From positions 12,802,015 through 12,866,014 of the forward strand of contig NC_053146.1 in assembly GCF_016808335.1 (NCBI RefSeq): a stretch of DNA of 64,000 nucleotides. Reading direction: 5' to 3'. Positions 11,276 to 21,817 of this stretch are shown piece after piece. The position numbers and the translations under genes were made by a program. The stretch's first letter is position 1; each line of letters opens with the position of its first letter. This DNA is from Panicum virgatum. Its lineage: Eukaryota > Streptophyta > Magnoliopsida > Poales > Poaceae. The notes under the pieces were generated by a model that did no database searches, was not told the DNA's origin, and saw only the letters and a program-made list of their open reading frames with translations.

Positions 11276-11791
11276 TGACGCTAAATTGATCAACACACAA
11301 GCGCTAGAACGCGCAGATCGCAACGATCAGAACCTGACGAAGATCCCTGGCGACCGGTCAGACCGGTCGCGCCAACCGGTCAGACCAGTCGGGCACAGAG
11401 AGGATTCGCGAAGACCTAGGGCCACGAGCTCGGGAGGGACCCCGTCGGAGCTCACAGATCTAGGGTTGTCTTGGAGTCGGCAGGCCACCCAAGACGCCCT
11501 TGAATGCTGTAGAGACGAGCAAAGAATAGCACAAAAGTTGAAAAAGCTAGGGTTTGAGGAAAAAGTAAAAGTAGATTGATTTTGATTCGATTAGGTAGAA
11601 GGACCTCAATCAGCCGTGGCCTTTATATTTATAGGCCGGGGAGGACGTACCCCTTCCAAATTGGGTTACAAAAGGACCCTACAAAGGAAATCTATCCAGA
11701 CTCGAATTACATTGAGCCAGACCGGTCTGACCGGTCGGCCCGACCGGTCAGACTTGTAGGCCTCGCACTTTGCCAATTTTGGCTGCCAACA
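11276..11791 (-). repeat. 5' LTR of the Tat element
   Basis: This 516-base copy starts (minus strand) TGTTGGCAGCCAAAATTGG and ends TTTAGCGTCA. Compared with 2954-3447 it has several substitutions and an additional copy of the ACCGGTCAGA motif near 11740-11760. Differences between the two LTRs mean the insertion is not very recent. Confidence 0.85.
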
Positions 11792-11947
11792 GCCGGCCTG
11801 ATCTATCTTTCTAGGAGGCTCAAAGTGATTCTCTTTGGTTAATCATCTCTACATGCATTCATCAACTAGGATCTAAAAGGGGTTTTGATTTTGGTTGGTT
11901 AGTTTTCCCACAATAAGGATTTCTATTTTTGGCTGAAAACGTGTTTA

Positions 11948-12200
11948 TCGAAACTTCCGACACGGTGTCGAAACTTCCGACACGGTGTCGAAACTTCCTA
12001 CACATTTATTTTGGGAAGGCCGAGCACCCCTTGACGGAAAAAAGACAAAACTTCCGATGGTTGTCGGAACTTCCGACACTTTGTCGGAACTTCCTACATA
12101 TTTATTTTGGGTAGGTCTAGCACCTATTATTGGAAGAAACTCAAAACTTCCGATGGGGGTCGGAATTTCCGACCCTGGGTCGGAACTTCCGATCAGTACT
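11948..12200. repeat. TTCCGAC / GTCGGAA short repeat array
   Basis: About ten copies of a unit close to GTCGGAACTTCCGACAC recur with spacers of 8-50 bases. Each is nearly self-complementary. The array sits in the right arm of the outer LTR insertion. A similar but different word, ATCGGAACTTCCGGTG, recurs at 15980-16250. Confidence 0.8.
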
Positions 12201-12204
12201 CAGC

Positions 12205-13442
12205 AGCAGTGCTTGTAAAATGCGTAGAAAATTGCAGAAAATTCAGAAAAATACAAAACTAATTTTGTTAGTTTTGTATCTTCATGCTCTAGATGATAGA
12301 ACCATGAAATGCGTTGTTTGACAACTTTTTCTATGCAGTTTTATTTATACTAAATAAAATACTTTTATAGCTTGTTAAATGCATAACTAGAGTTAGGGCC
12401 ATGCTATAAATGTAAAACCATTTGGGTTAGCTTTGTTTTAACATGTATTAACATTTGCATTGCATTAATTGGCATATCATATGCATCTCATGTAGATGCG
12501 CTAGATGTACAATGTATGGATGTGAAGCATGCGATGTTGGAACCGAACCACAAGACGGTGTTTGGTGGACACATCCAAACAGTGGGAGGACCTGCTGGAG
12601 CAACCGAAGACCCGGCCCAAGGTCGGAAGGGCCCAAGGTCTACTAACTTAGTGTTACCCAAGGCAAGCCCTGGTGCATAACCTACTATTATAAATTATGA
12701 ATCGTTATATAATTATCACTTGTGCCTTACATTTCAGTGATTGTTTGAAACCTTAGTTGCATGATCCCTAGGTTCCCTGGGTCCTATACTAGCATGTGTA
12801 GGTCGTTAGTACTGCCATGCTTAATAGGTCTTGGTAGAAGTCGAGTGACTACCTGTCACTCGCAAGATATATGATGTTGTAGAAGTCAAGTAATTCCCGG
12901 TTACTCGCGAGATATATGATGTCTTTATATTTCATTATATGAGTTATTATGTTCAAGATGGAGGAGATGAAAATTTGAGACCAGACGGGGAATGATGATG
13001 AGATGTACGTATGGCAACAGGACAGGGTTCCTGGGTGTCTTAGCCCCGTCTGTGTCTGTTAAGGACCATACCGTTGTTGGCCCTGCTGATCATATTTGAA
13101 TTGTACTAACCGCATGCCGGGAGTAGGAGGTAGTCGAAACCGGTAAGCCTAGTACTACCTCGCTTCGAAAGTATAGGACTCCTTCCCACCCCTTAGGGTA
13201 GTCGAGTGGCCGCGGAGAATTGGGATGCATGTATTTACTTTTGGTGGTCTCTCGTAGGGCTCGGCTGACTATACGCTAGTGGGGCGGTCCTGTAGTTTGA
13301 GGCGGGGAGGGGAATGGTTGGCTCGTATAGTCTGATGGGGCATATGCGTGCCGTGTTGGTTAGGTCCACCTTGCAAGGTTAAATCAGATCGATTCGCCGT
13401 CAGTCGCTCTCGGACATGAGCACCTTGATCTTCAAGTCACAT
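12205..13442. other. Right arm of the outer LTR insertion, no coding evidence
   Basis: No protein domain is seen. Two diverged copies of a 45-base unit (TAGAAGTCGAGTGACTACC type, with TCGC[AG]AGATATATGATGT) lie at about 12835-12925. The sequence is ordinary LTR-like non-coding DNA. Confidence 0.5.
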
Positions 13443-13568
13443 CGTAGTAAGGAAATGAAACGAAATGAGATGATAAATGTTGATGTTATCTAATCAATTA
13501 TGTTTCGTAGTAAGGAAATGAAACGAAATGAGATGATAAATGTTGATGTTATCTAATCAATTATGTTT
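13443..13568 (+). repeat. Perfect 63-bp tandem duplication
   Basis: The 63 bases at 13443-13505 (starting CGTAGTAAGGAAATG, ending CAATTATGTTT) are repeated without a mismatch at 13506-13568. It lies in the non-coding right arm of the outer LTR insertion. The perfect identity means the duplication is recent or was produced during assembly. Confidence 0.95.
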
Positions 13569-14196
13569 CCACCTTGATTGTTATAGATATGCAAATCATA
13601 GATATTTAGTAAATTTATTGTTATGATTTAGAGCTAAAATCTTGGAATTAAGGATCTACTTTTAGTTGCTTTTCTGCGAAACAAACTACTAGCCAGAAAT
13701 CCTTGCATGTCTAGATAATGGGCTAAGTATACCCATAGACGAGTAAGTCTTGCTGAGTATTAGTATACTCAGGGTTTGTTGTTAAATTGTTTTCAGGTAG
13801 CTGCTGCAGGATGAAACTAACGGGGATTCACATCGGTGGGCTCGATGTGACGTCCTCGCGCCTTCATAGTTATTGCTTTATTTTATTTCATTTGTTTTCC
13901 AATGAAAATTTTTCCACAGGTTAGACTCTCTTCCGCTGCTATCATTTATTATGTGAACTTTAATTTGGAAAAAGTCATTTTGTAAATACCTTAATATTGT
14001 TTACTATTTTTGTGAAATTATATCATGCTGGTACCATTTGCGCTCGCCATCGTGCGAGAGTGCTGGTGTGTTTCGATCGGCCTGTGGATTGGAAACAGGC
14101 TGTCAAGTTACACTTAATTAAGATAATGCGCTTGATGCGTTCAAATAACGGCGGTTACGCTTAATTAAGCCGGTTTAACTTGGCGATTCTGTCACA

Positions 14197-14350
14197 CTGT
14201 GGCCTCATCAATAATTACCTACGCCCTCAGGAGAGACCTTTGCAGGCTGTTCTCCATATCCAGTGCATTTGGCTTGCAGCTTTTTGTAATGAAGAGATTT
14301 ATGGATCTAGACGCTAGTTCACCCAGGATTGCAGAAAGAATAGTATCCAT
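14197..14350 (-). pseudogene. NLR pseudogene, 5' (N-terminal) piece
   Basis: From ATG at 14350 the minus strand reads MDTILSAILGELASRSINLF and on through KPNALDMENSLQRSLLRA, then a TAG at 14219-14221, then VIIDEA up to the CTGTG target duplication. After removal of the 2474-14196 insertion the frame joins in phase to GRDIRNQAMLQQLEML of the central piece. The short N-terminal helix-rich start is what precedes NB-ARC in grass NLRs. The TAG is one C-to-T change from CAG. It is a probable real start because the sequence before it has no homologous codons that I recognise. Confidence 0.8.
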
Positions 14351-15119
14351 TAGGGAACTCTCTCGTCAAGAAATATAAAAGCAGCTCTGGATAATGTCAT
14401 GAGATGACTCTGGCGTATATAATAAGACTTTAAGGAGATCAAGTATGTATTAAGAACAAGTGAGAAAGAAAGAAAGAAAGATATTGTTAGTTCATGTGTG
14501 CAAAAGGTCGGTCCAAAGTCCTTGCATTTCAGCATTGACCCTTGGGCCTTCCCCTGATTCACACTTTCTCTGCGTCATAGTCAACAAACAACAATACCAG
14601 CTGAGCAAGGTACAGACCTTGACTCTCGGGCCTTTGTTTAGTGACTCTAAGCCAAAGCCATCACCATCTGTGCGAGTCCACTTGCCCTGTAACATGTGGT
14701 TCTCTACTTCCATAGGTGCTCCGAATATAATCATGCGTTCATATATGCCCTGACACAACTCGTTTGTCTAGCATGGAAATATTGGACCTTTGAGAATATA
14801 TATGCATGATAACTAACAAAAAAGTAACAGAAACTGCCATTTGTTGTGGACTCTGTATCTGACCGCAAACATGTACAAAGTATCTTTAGATTTGGAGCTA
14901 TCACCACCAATTTCTCATGTGTCCTTGACGCAGGTAGAATTTACTTTTAATTACTTATGTCCGGCTCGTCTAAAGCAACGCATGTTACTTGGCCTGAGTT
15001 CTGAGACCGAAGTGGAAATCTGGGAAATCTAGATTATTTTCAGGTTTCAGATACACACCCCTTTTTGGTGAAATTAGATGGGCTGAAAAGGATGAACGGT
15101 GAGAGTAAATTTTACATGA
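14351..15119. other. Upstream region of the NLR pseudogene, no gene seen
   Basis: About 770 bases of mixed composition lie upstream of the NLR start. Two overlapping open stretches on opposite strands at 14460-14760 have no recognisable domain and no biased composition. The native NLR promoter would be here, but I see no clear TATA box. Confidence 0.4.
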
Positions 15120-16265
15120 GGAAAAGCATGAAAGGAATTGGGTGCTCGTAGTCTAAGAGGGGGAGGGAGTGAATTAGGCAAACTTAAAACCTTAACCTAT
15201 GACTCCAAATAATTTGCACAAAATATAAATTAGACCATGCTATCTAGATGTGCAACTATGGTTCAACTAGTGTGAAACCCTCATCCCAAAACAAGTTTTG
15301 CAACCTATAGTCAATTCTAACTTTATGCTACTCTAAGAAAGTAAAGGCACACAAGTTGCAAATATGAAATGCAGAAACGTAAAGGGGATAAGAGGAAAAA
15401 AAACTCTCGACATGAAGATTTATCTCGTGGTTCGGTTAGACACATAGCCGCTCTTACTCCATGTTGTTGAAGCACTCTATCGAGAGTATTACTTCTCGGC
15501 CACCAAGTCTCTTCCGGATTCTTCTTGACCACCAAGGCTTGCCAAGTCACCACAGTCACCTTGGCCCCGGGTTCCACTGAGGAGGTTCTCCACGAAGGAT
15601 AAGGTCTCCACGTCCCCCACACAAAGGTGTTGACACCGCTCCACATCAAGCCGAAGGGTCGTTGATGTTACCGGCGAGCCACCAAGACTCCAAGGATGGT
15701 CAGCACACCGAGTACAAGTGTTGGTTCATTCTAGAACCACAGCACAAGGCACAATACCTTGCTCACTCACTCACTCACTCAAACTTGAGCTCGCGTAGCA
15801 CTCTCACTCACAAAGCATGTGCTAAACCTAGGGATTTGATCTAAGTAGCTCTTTGGTTGGCTTGGAGGACTTCTCTAGTGTGGGTGTAGCATCTCTGGAC
15901 TCCAGCAACCCTAAAATGGCCGGGATGAGGTCCTTATATAGCCCATCAAGTCGAACTAGCCGTTTGTAGCTGTTATTACTTTTTCTACGTAGGCATCGGA
16001 ACTTCCGGTGGGGAGCATCGGAACATCGGATCACTCGGAAGATAAATAGTAGCCGTTGCAGTTCTGACAGCTGACGTGGTAGCCATCGGAAGATCCGACG
16101 CATTGCTCCGATGGTGCATCGGAGCTTCCAGTGCTAAAGAATTCTGACTCATCTTCCCTGCAGAGCTAACACCATTACTCCAGTGTATTGCTCCGGTGTA
16201 TTGCTCCGATGGTCATCGGAACTTCCGGTGCTAAAGGAAGTTCGAGCAATGGGAAAAGCGATTGT
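15120..16265 (-). repeat. Probable transposon fragment with ATCGGAACTTCCGGTG words
   Basis: The start (GGTGCTCGTAGTCTAAGAGGGGGAGG near 15140, given here only in part) and the following tract resemble a dispersed grass repeat. Near 15755-15782 there is a short CTCA microsatellite. At 15985-16250 variants of CATCGGAACTTCCGGTG occur about seven times. No open protein domain and no clean ends or target duplication were found, so class is not assigned. Confidence 0.45.
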
Positions 16266-16270
16266 ACAAA

Positions 16271-16513
16271 GGCCTTGTTTAGATGCGAAAAGTTTTGGGC
16301 GTAAAGTACTGTAGCACTTTCGTTTGTATTTGGTAATTATTATCCCGCCATGGGTTAACTAGGCTCAAAAGATTCGTCTCGCAAATTATAGTCAAACTGT
16401 GTAATTAGTTATTTTGTTTAGCTACATTTAATACTTCATGCATACGTTCAAAGATTCGATGTGATGTAGAATCTTGTAAAGTTTTGGAATTTTGAGTGCA
16501 TCTAAACAAGGCC
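16271..16513. mobile_element. MITE with 16-bp perfect TIRs, 243 bp
   Basis: The element begins GGCCTTGTTTAGATGC and ends with its exact reverse complement. AAA flanks both sides and would be a 3-base target duplication. The interior is AT-rich and contains the GATTCGTCTCGC word common in grass MITEs. It has no coding capacity. A 3-base duplication fits the PIF/Harbinger (Tourist) type, though that group prefers TTA/TAA. Confidence 0.85.
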
Positions 16514-17049
16514 AAAGTAGCAAAGTGGAAAGAAAAACAGAAAGCTATATCGTTTGGAATTCTATTGGTCTAAGATCCTCCCTAACTCGATGAAGCTGAA
16601 GGATGACTTGTTCCTTGAACAGATGAACCTCAAAGTCCAAAGAAGACGACAGAGACAGACACATTCTCATCGAAGACATTTATTCCGTACATTACACATA
16701 TTCCAGGTCTCCCAGTCAGCTACTATCGATGAAGATTTCCATGAAGAAAGGTAGACGCGTGTAGTGCCTGCTTGGGCACATCACTATCCACTAAATCACA
16801 AGAGTCAAGAGAGTTCCATCCAAGCGGAAACGTGAAGAAGAAGAAGTGGATCCCTGTCCTCCTGTAGCCCTCAGGAAGAGGAAGATTGGACGTACGTTGT
16901 AATGACTTGGGTGCCGCACTTTGACTTCCAGAGCCCTTAGCATTGAAAGTCACCGGAGAGCAGATAAACGTTCTTTGAGCAAAAGAGACGTGAAAGACTT
17001 GCTTTGGTCTAGTTGATGACCGTCGACTTGCGACCGCAACATGCATGGG
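16514..17049. other. Interval without a recognisable feature
   Basis: A 107-codon open stretch on the minus strand (16723-17046) shows no domain, signal peptide or codon pattern I would trust. It is bounded by a MITE and a solo LTR. Confidence 0.4.
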
Positions 17050-17054
17050 CCCTG

Positions 17055-19769
17055 TGTGACACCCTAATTTTCAGATTAGGCACCCAAATAGATTTAATTG
17101 GTTTTGTTATAGGCCGATAAGATTTTATTTATTTTTTAGAGCATTTATCGGCAATTAAATAATTTATTTAGCCATAAAACAAATATAAGAAAATTAGGTT
17201 GTGAGCATTCATGTTGCCTTGCATCATTTTGTTGTTTGTTGTTCAACTTGAATTTGAATTCTTGAATTCGATTTCAATTTGAATGTGCTTGAATCAATTT
17301 CAAAAAAATGCAAAGCCTTTCTTTTGCCTCTCTCTTTTTCTCCTTTGATTCCAGCCCAGCCCAATCTCTCTTTTCTTTTTCTTTTTCTTTCCCGCGGCCC
17401 AAAACCACTCCGCCGGCCCGTTTTCTTTTTCCATTTCTCCGGCCCAGCCCGTCTCCCCGCCCCCCTCACCTCGCTCACCGCCAGGTGGCCCCCACCTGTC
17501 GGGGTCGTCCCCGAGCTCGTGACCGAGCAGGACTCCCGGCCGAGTCCGACCGGGATTCCCGCGCCGCCGTGTCCCCTGGGCCCGCATGCCCAGGCCCCTT
17601 TGGCCGCCCTATAAAAGCATCGCCTCATGCCCCCTTGAACCCATCGAAGCCGCTGCCGCCTTTGCCGCAAACCCTAACTTGCGCCGCCGCAAACCGAGCT
17701 CGGAGCCGCCGTCGCCGTTCCGCCGCCACTTCACACCTACATCACCGACCAGGAGGTTTGCCGTGGGGTGAGGAAGCTCGCCGGGTCGATCTCTCTCTCT
17801 CTCCCTCTCCCTCTTTCTCTCTCTCTTTTCCTCTGTCTCGCGCGAAATCGCTCGCCGGAGCAAGCTCGCCGCCGCGCGAGCCTTCCGCCGCCTCTGCGCT
17901 CCTCCTAAACCCCTAATCAAGTTCGTGAGCTCGCGAACTCGCTACCCGTGCAAGCCGCGCTCGAAAAGAGCCCCGGACGGCCATTTACGGCCTACGCCGG
18001 CGACCCCGCCGCCGCAACCCTCGCCGGCGACGCTCTGCGCCGCAGCCCACACCGCCGCATCGAGCCTCCGCCGTCCGATCTGGATCCGAGGGCCCATATC
18101 TGCTGTAACCCAAGTCAACCGGATGAGATACCGGTCAACCCTGACAGTTTTGCAAAATAGCCCCTCTATTTTTCCAAAATTAACCTGCAGTCCAGGCCAG
18201 TTCAAAAATATTTATCAAATAGTCCTTTCTTTTATGTTTTAACCCTTGATCTTTTAGGTTTTTCGCAGTTAAGACCTAAAAGCTTGTTTTAGCCATAACT
18301 TCACCGTTTTAACTCCGTTTTCGACGATTCTTGCGCTCACGCGATCCTTGCAACGCGTAGAATAGTTTTGTGCCCTTGTTTTGTACTATTTATATTGTTT
18401 GGTATATTTTTTCTTATTTGTTTCACTTGTTTGCTTGTATGTGCTTGTACGGTGCGTAGACGACGCGCAGTTCGAGGGTCAGCAGGAGCAAGGTTTTGAA
18501 GACGCACAGTAGCAGCCCTTCGAGGAAGGCAAGTGACCCCTTGATCATATTTTTGTCCCAAATAATTCACAATCTATTCACATTTACTTTATTGCATGCA
18601 TGTGTCTATAATATGATGGGAACCCAATTAAGGATTTTTGCCTAGTTTGTTTATCCATGCCTTGATCAACCAAGGTACTTTATTTATGTTCGGTAGCTAT
18701 GCTAGTTGCTTATACATGGATCATGGTTAGAGATACTTGATACAAATGCTACCTATGTTACTTCATGTTCTATGGTTATGCTGTTAAATAAGATCATATG
18801 TCTTAATCGGAACATGGAGAATCACCCAGGAAAACAGTGCAACCACAATACTACATGGCTCTAGTCTTGGCTAACTAATTAGAAACTCTAGCTTGAGACA
18901 GTCTTACCGAAAGGGCAAGAGGGGTTGCATCGATGGGGTATAGCTCGGTCCTCTTGGGGTAGCGGACTTTGCTAAGGAGCTGACCATTAGGGAGGGTTAT
19001 GACCGCTTTGACTTGAAACCTTAGCGGATTATCACTTGTCAGGGAATCTTTGTAAAGGCCTCGTAGTGAATCCCTAGCCACTCACCGAAGGAAGTGTTTA
19101 AGAGGCTCGCGACCTCGGGCGACATGGGAGACACGAATTGTGGGGAAAGTGTACAACCTCTGCAGAGTTAAAACTAACCGGTTAGCCGTGCTCACGGTAA
19201 AGAGCGGCTCGGACCCTCACATGATAATTGAAATTGAAGATGATCTAAATCGATGCTTTATTTATTATGTTGATTATGGTTATTTCATATACTTATTTAT
19301 GGGTTAATGTTATAAACTTATGTCTAGTTAATGCTTGCTAAATAAAACTTGATCAATTAAAAGTGCTTATCGCAGTTGAACCATGTCAGCTACTCCTTGA
19401 TTCAGCCTTGCATGTAATATATAGTTGTTTCCCTGCCACTTATTAAGTACCAACCATAAGTGTACTCACCCTTGCATAATGCTGTTCAGACCAAGATAAT
19501 CAGTGCCCGGAGTATCCAAAAGACTTTGAAGATTTCTAGGCGTATGTCTCCCAGTCGACTGCCTGTGCTGACGAGGATTCCGCTGTTACTCTGAGACGCT
19601 ATTTATTCGCTTAAGACTAAGATATTCTGTTATGTAATAAAGTTTTTAATACTCTCTTTCGTTATGACATTGTTATGATATTCGTTTTATTTGTCTATCG
19701 TATGTGTGTAAACTGATCCTGGCGCACATATTAGATGCATTCGGTTTCTTTCTTAAACCGGGTGTGACA
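17055..19769 (+). mobile_element. Long solo LTR, 2715 bp (TSD CCCTG)
   Basis: The block starts TGTGACACCCTAATTTTC and ends ACCGGGTGTGACA, with the 5-base duplication CCCTG at 17050-17054 and 19770-19774. No gag or pol is present. A TATAAAAG box at about 17609-17616 and a GC-rich then CT-rich stretch follow, which looks like a plus-strand promoter and leader. Several long open stretches at 17280-17920 occur on both strands and are caused by the GC-rich leader. Its length is large for a solo LTR but in the range of some grass Ty3 families. Confidence 0.85.
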
Positions 19770-19774
19770 CCCTG

Positions 19775-20650
19775 TTTGGAGAACTATTCCAGTGTTATTT
19801 TTTTTGCTATCCTTTAGTCCATAGAAATAGCCCTCCATCGAAATAACCCTTGATCTATTTGGATACAAGAGCTATTTAGCATTTAATGCTATTTTCTAAT
19901 CATTGGAGCCTTATTATCTCTCTTGCTCCAGTGGACCCACCCCCAAAAAGCCCAAATTCCACGCCTTGGGGGAAATAGTTTTTTGGGAGGGTTATTTCCA
20001 CATAACCCTTAAATAACCCACATGTTTAGCTCCTAGTCTAGCTGCAGTATTGGCTAACTTTGTGAAATATACAGGATTAAATTCCTTATATGCAGCCGGT
20101 TCAAACTCCATTCTCTGATTTGGCATCTGCATGTGTGTGTGAGAGAGAGATAACTAATTAATCCGGACAAAAGGTTGAAGCTTTTTTTTAGGTTCCACAA
20201 AGTTAACCATTTTTTATGAAACACAAAGTTAACCATTAATTCTTGGGTGAAATATGTGTCTATAATAATCTATACTCTTGTTTGGTTAAAGCTTTGGATA
20301 CAAACTAGTCAGGTTGGCGCGTTACACTCGCCTATACCAAAAACGTGAACCTAAAATATTAATAGAAAGATATTGTCCGTTACAGTAAAGCAGCATAGTA
20401 GTTTTGTGTCTGAGAGCGCGCCAATCTCAAGCATTGTAGTATAGAGGTGCAGGTAATTTTTTCCTTAGGATTTTTTTTTATGTCAGTAGGTATAGTTTAA
20501 TTACTTTAGTAGGAAAAAAAGTAAGATTAGAAATGGATGAATAGTTTAATTATAATTTGTGGGTTTACGGAGGGAAATCAAAACCCAAGAAGTAGTACAA
20601 CAACCACATGTAAATGTAGTATACGAAGTTTAGTTATTATTTTTGTATGA
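19775..20650. other. Intergenic repeat DNA, no gene seen
   Basis: The AT-rich start (19775-20040) has the feel of a decayed MITE (TTTGGAGAACTATTCC ... AACCCTTAAATAACCC) but no clean terminal repeats were found. The remainder has no open domain. A tract of GA repeats sits near 20140. Confidence 0.4.
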
Positions 20651-20730
20651 AGTAGTTAAATATATTGTGTATTGTCAAATAATGGAAGGAAAATATTTTT
20701 TAAAGATAAAGAGACTAACTTAATAGAATC

Positions 20731-20898
20731 GTGGGCCCCACGTGAGTCCGCCTGAATAGTACAGGTCCCACGTGGGTCCCGCGCTGAATAATATGTGGGT
20801 CCCACATGGACCCACCTGAATAGTACGTGGGCCACATGGGTCCCACGTGAATAGTGTGTGGGACCCGCATGAATAGTGCACGGGCCCCACGTGGGGCC
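20731..20898. repeat. GTGGGTCCCAC palindromic minisatellite
   Basis: Six or so units of roughly 25-30 bases carry a palindromic GTGGG[CT]CCCAC core separated by TGAATAGT. Both strands therefore look alike, giving open stretches with repeated GTHVGP-type residues that are not genes. Confidence 0.8.
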
Positions 20899-21018
20899 AT
20901 GACTCACGGCGTTGCGCCGATTCTTGGCCCTTTAGTATATGTACTCAATGGGTCATGCTTAAAATACTAAAGATTAATTTGGTTCCTATTATAGGCATAG
21001 CATCATCTCTGTTGTTTG

Positions 21019-21130
21019 CTCCATCGTGCAGCCATATATGTTGGAATCTGCTATCTCCGTAACCTTATCAGAAAGCGCTTGCCAATTGAAATAATGCGGG
21101 CCCATCCCATCTCGGAACATATCGCCTGAT
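21019..21130 (-). pseudogene. LRR receptor-kinase C-terminal fragment
   Basis: The minus strand reads GDMFRDGMGPHYFNWQALSD then KVTEIADSNIYG. This matches the same part of the receptor kinase at 50200-50325 (DMFKDGISLHHYAE ... KVMEIADASIW) at both protein and DNA level. It covers only about 35 codons, has no flanking kinase motifs, and is a dispersed fragment of that family. Confidence 0.75.
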
Positions 21131-21655
21131 TGGTTCCTTGCATCTTGACACGGCCGGGCTCGCGGGACGCCACTTCGGCCTGATTGGTTCTCTGCAGTCT
21201 GCACAAGGTGTTGAGCGAGACCCGCGCCATGAAAAAAAGGTCTGACCATCCTGCATCCTGAGATACGAAAAAAAAATCAGCTGTTTCCTTAAAGACAGGC
21301 TGGTCAAACACACAACCAATTGCGCCCATCATATATTTTTTTCATTACACAGTATAATGCAGACGTTCATAGTGCGCACACACTCACCCCTATAAATACA
21401 CGCACGCAAATTCTATTCCTATGATCACCTCCGAAGACCGACTGATTGCAAGTTCGAGTAGGCCCGTGCAGCGAGAGCGCGAAATGAAAACGTCAAATTT
21501 GGTGGAAACTGAACATATGTCAACAGAGCAGGCAGATTTATCGATTTGAACTTTAAAACTGAGGCCGTCAGGAGCCACCGGAGGGTGCTCTTGTTTTTCA
21601 CTAGTTCACTGTTCTTGATTCTCAAGTGAGAGAGACATTCCAACTCTCCAAGCCA
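21131..21655. other. Interval without a recognisable gene
   Basis: The part after the kinase fragment contains a CACACACTCACCCCTATAAAT stretch of a type common in grass repeats. No domain is seen in either strand. Confidence 0.35.
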
Positions 21656-21658
21656 CTA

Positions 21659-21817
21659 GGCCCTGTTCGCTGTGCTGGTGCTGGTAGCTGCTGCTGGAGT
21701 GGTGTGAGAAAAAAAATACTATTAGTTGGCTGATTGTTGGAGACTGCTGTTAGAGTAGTGTGAGAGAAAAATACTACTGGCTGGCTGGAGGCTGCTGGAG
21801 CAGAACAGGAACAGAGT
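21659..21817. mobile_element. Decayed MITE, 159 bp (possible TSD CTA)
   Basis: The block starts GGCCCTGTTCGCTGTGCTGG and ends GCAGAACAGGAACAGAGT, an imperfect inverted pair. The 3-base word CTA is found on both sides. The interior is a foldback rich in GCTGCTGGAG and AGAAAAATACTA words repeated twice. Confidence 0.55.

Larger units (their letters stand above)
2584..11760. repeat. Dispersed ACCGGTCAGACCGGT doublets
   Basis: A near-palindromic 14-16 base word built from two ACCGGT cores with TCAG or TCTG between them occurs many times. It is found at 2590-2630 in the outer LTR, in both Tat LTRs, at 4890-4940, 7040-7100, 7930-8000, 8450-8500, 8985-9070, 10600-10690 and 11340-11390. Copies in coding spacers are read in different frames. 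The outer LTR also holds copies, so the word is not limited to one element. Confidence 0.85.
2954..11791 (-). mobile_element. Ty3/gypsy element, Tat lineage, dual RNase H, degenerate
   Basis: An LTR retrotransposon of about 8.8 kb lies on the minus strand: 5' LTR 11276-11791, 3' LTR 2954-3447. The order is gag, protease, RT, RNase H, a second RNase H, integrase. The second RNase H (about 5000-5392) is typical of the Tat/Ogre branch. A primer-site-like TGGCGACTCTGCTGGGGA follows the 5' LTR, and a purine tract ending GGGGAGCATA precedes the 3' LTR. Flanking GCCGG copies (2946-2950, 11792-11796) look like the target duplication, but three extra bases (TAT, 2951-2953) separate the left copy from the canonical LTR end. 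Stops and frame shifts occur in most domains and the protease Asp is lost, so it cannot act on its own. Confidence 0.85.
2474..14196 (+). mobile_element. LTR insertion (probable solo LTR, about 2.9 kb) with a nested Tat element; TSD CTGTG
   Basis: The outer insertion starts TGTAACACCCC and ends GGCGATTCTGTCACA. The 5-base duplication CTGTG is present at 2469-2473 and 14197-14201. Removing the nested Ty3 element (2954-11791) leaves about 2.9 kb with no protein domains, so a solo LTR is the simplest reading. Its left arm (2474-2953) has a CT-rich tract at 2680-2790. Its right arm (11792-14196) holds a TTCCGAC array, a 63-bp perfect duplication and an AT-rich 3' end. The 17055-19769 solo LTR has the same TGTxACACCC/TGTxACA end style, so the two may be related families. 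A non-autonomous LTR element with lost ends cannot be excluded. Confidence 0.8.

Noticed and set aside
13443..13568. CRISPR-like array
   Set aside because: Two adjacent copies with no spacers in a plant repeat.
17279..17920. Several long overlapping open stretches on both strands
   Set aside because: They sit in the GC-rich leader of a solo LTR and show no domain.
20656..20907. Minus-strand frames with repeated GTH/VGP residues
   Set aside because: They are translations of a palindromic minisatellite.
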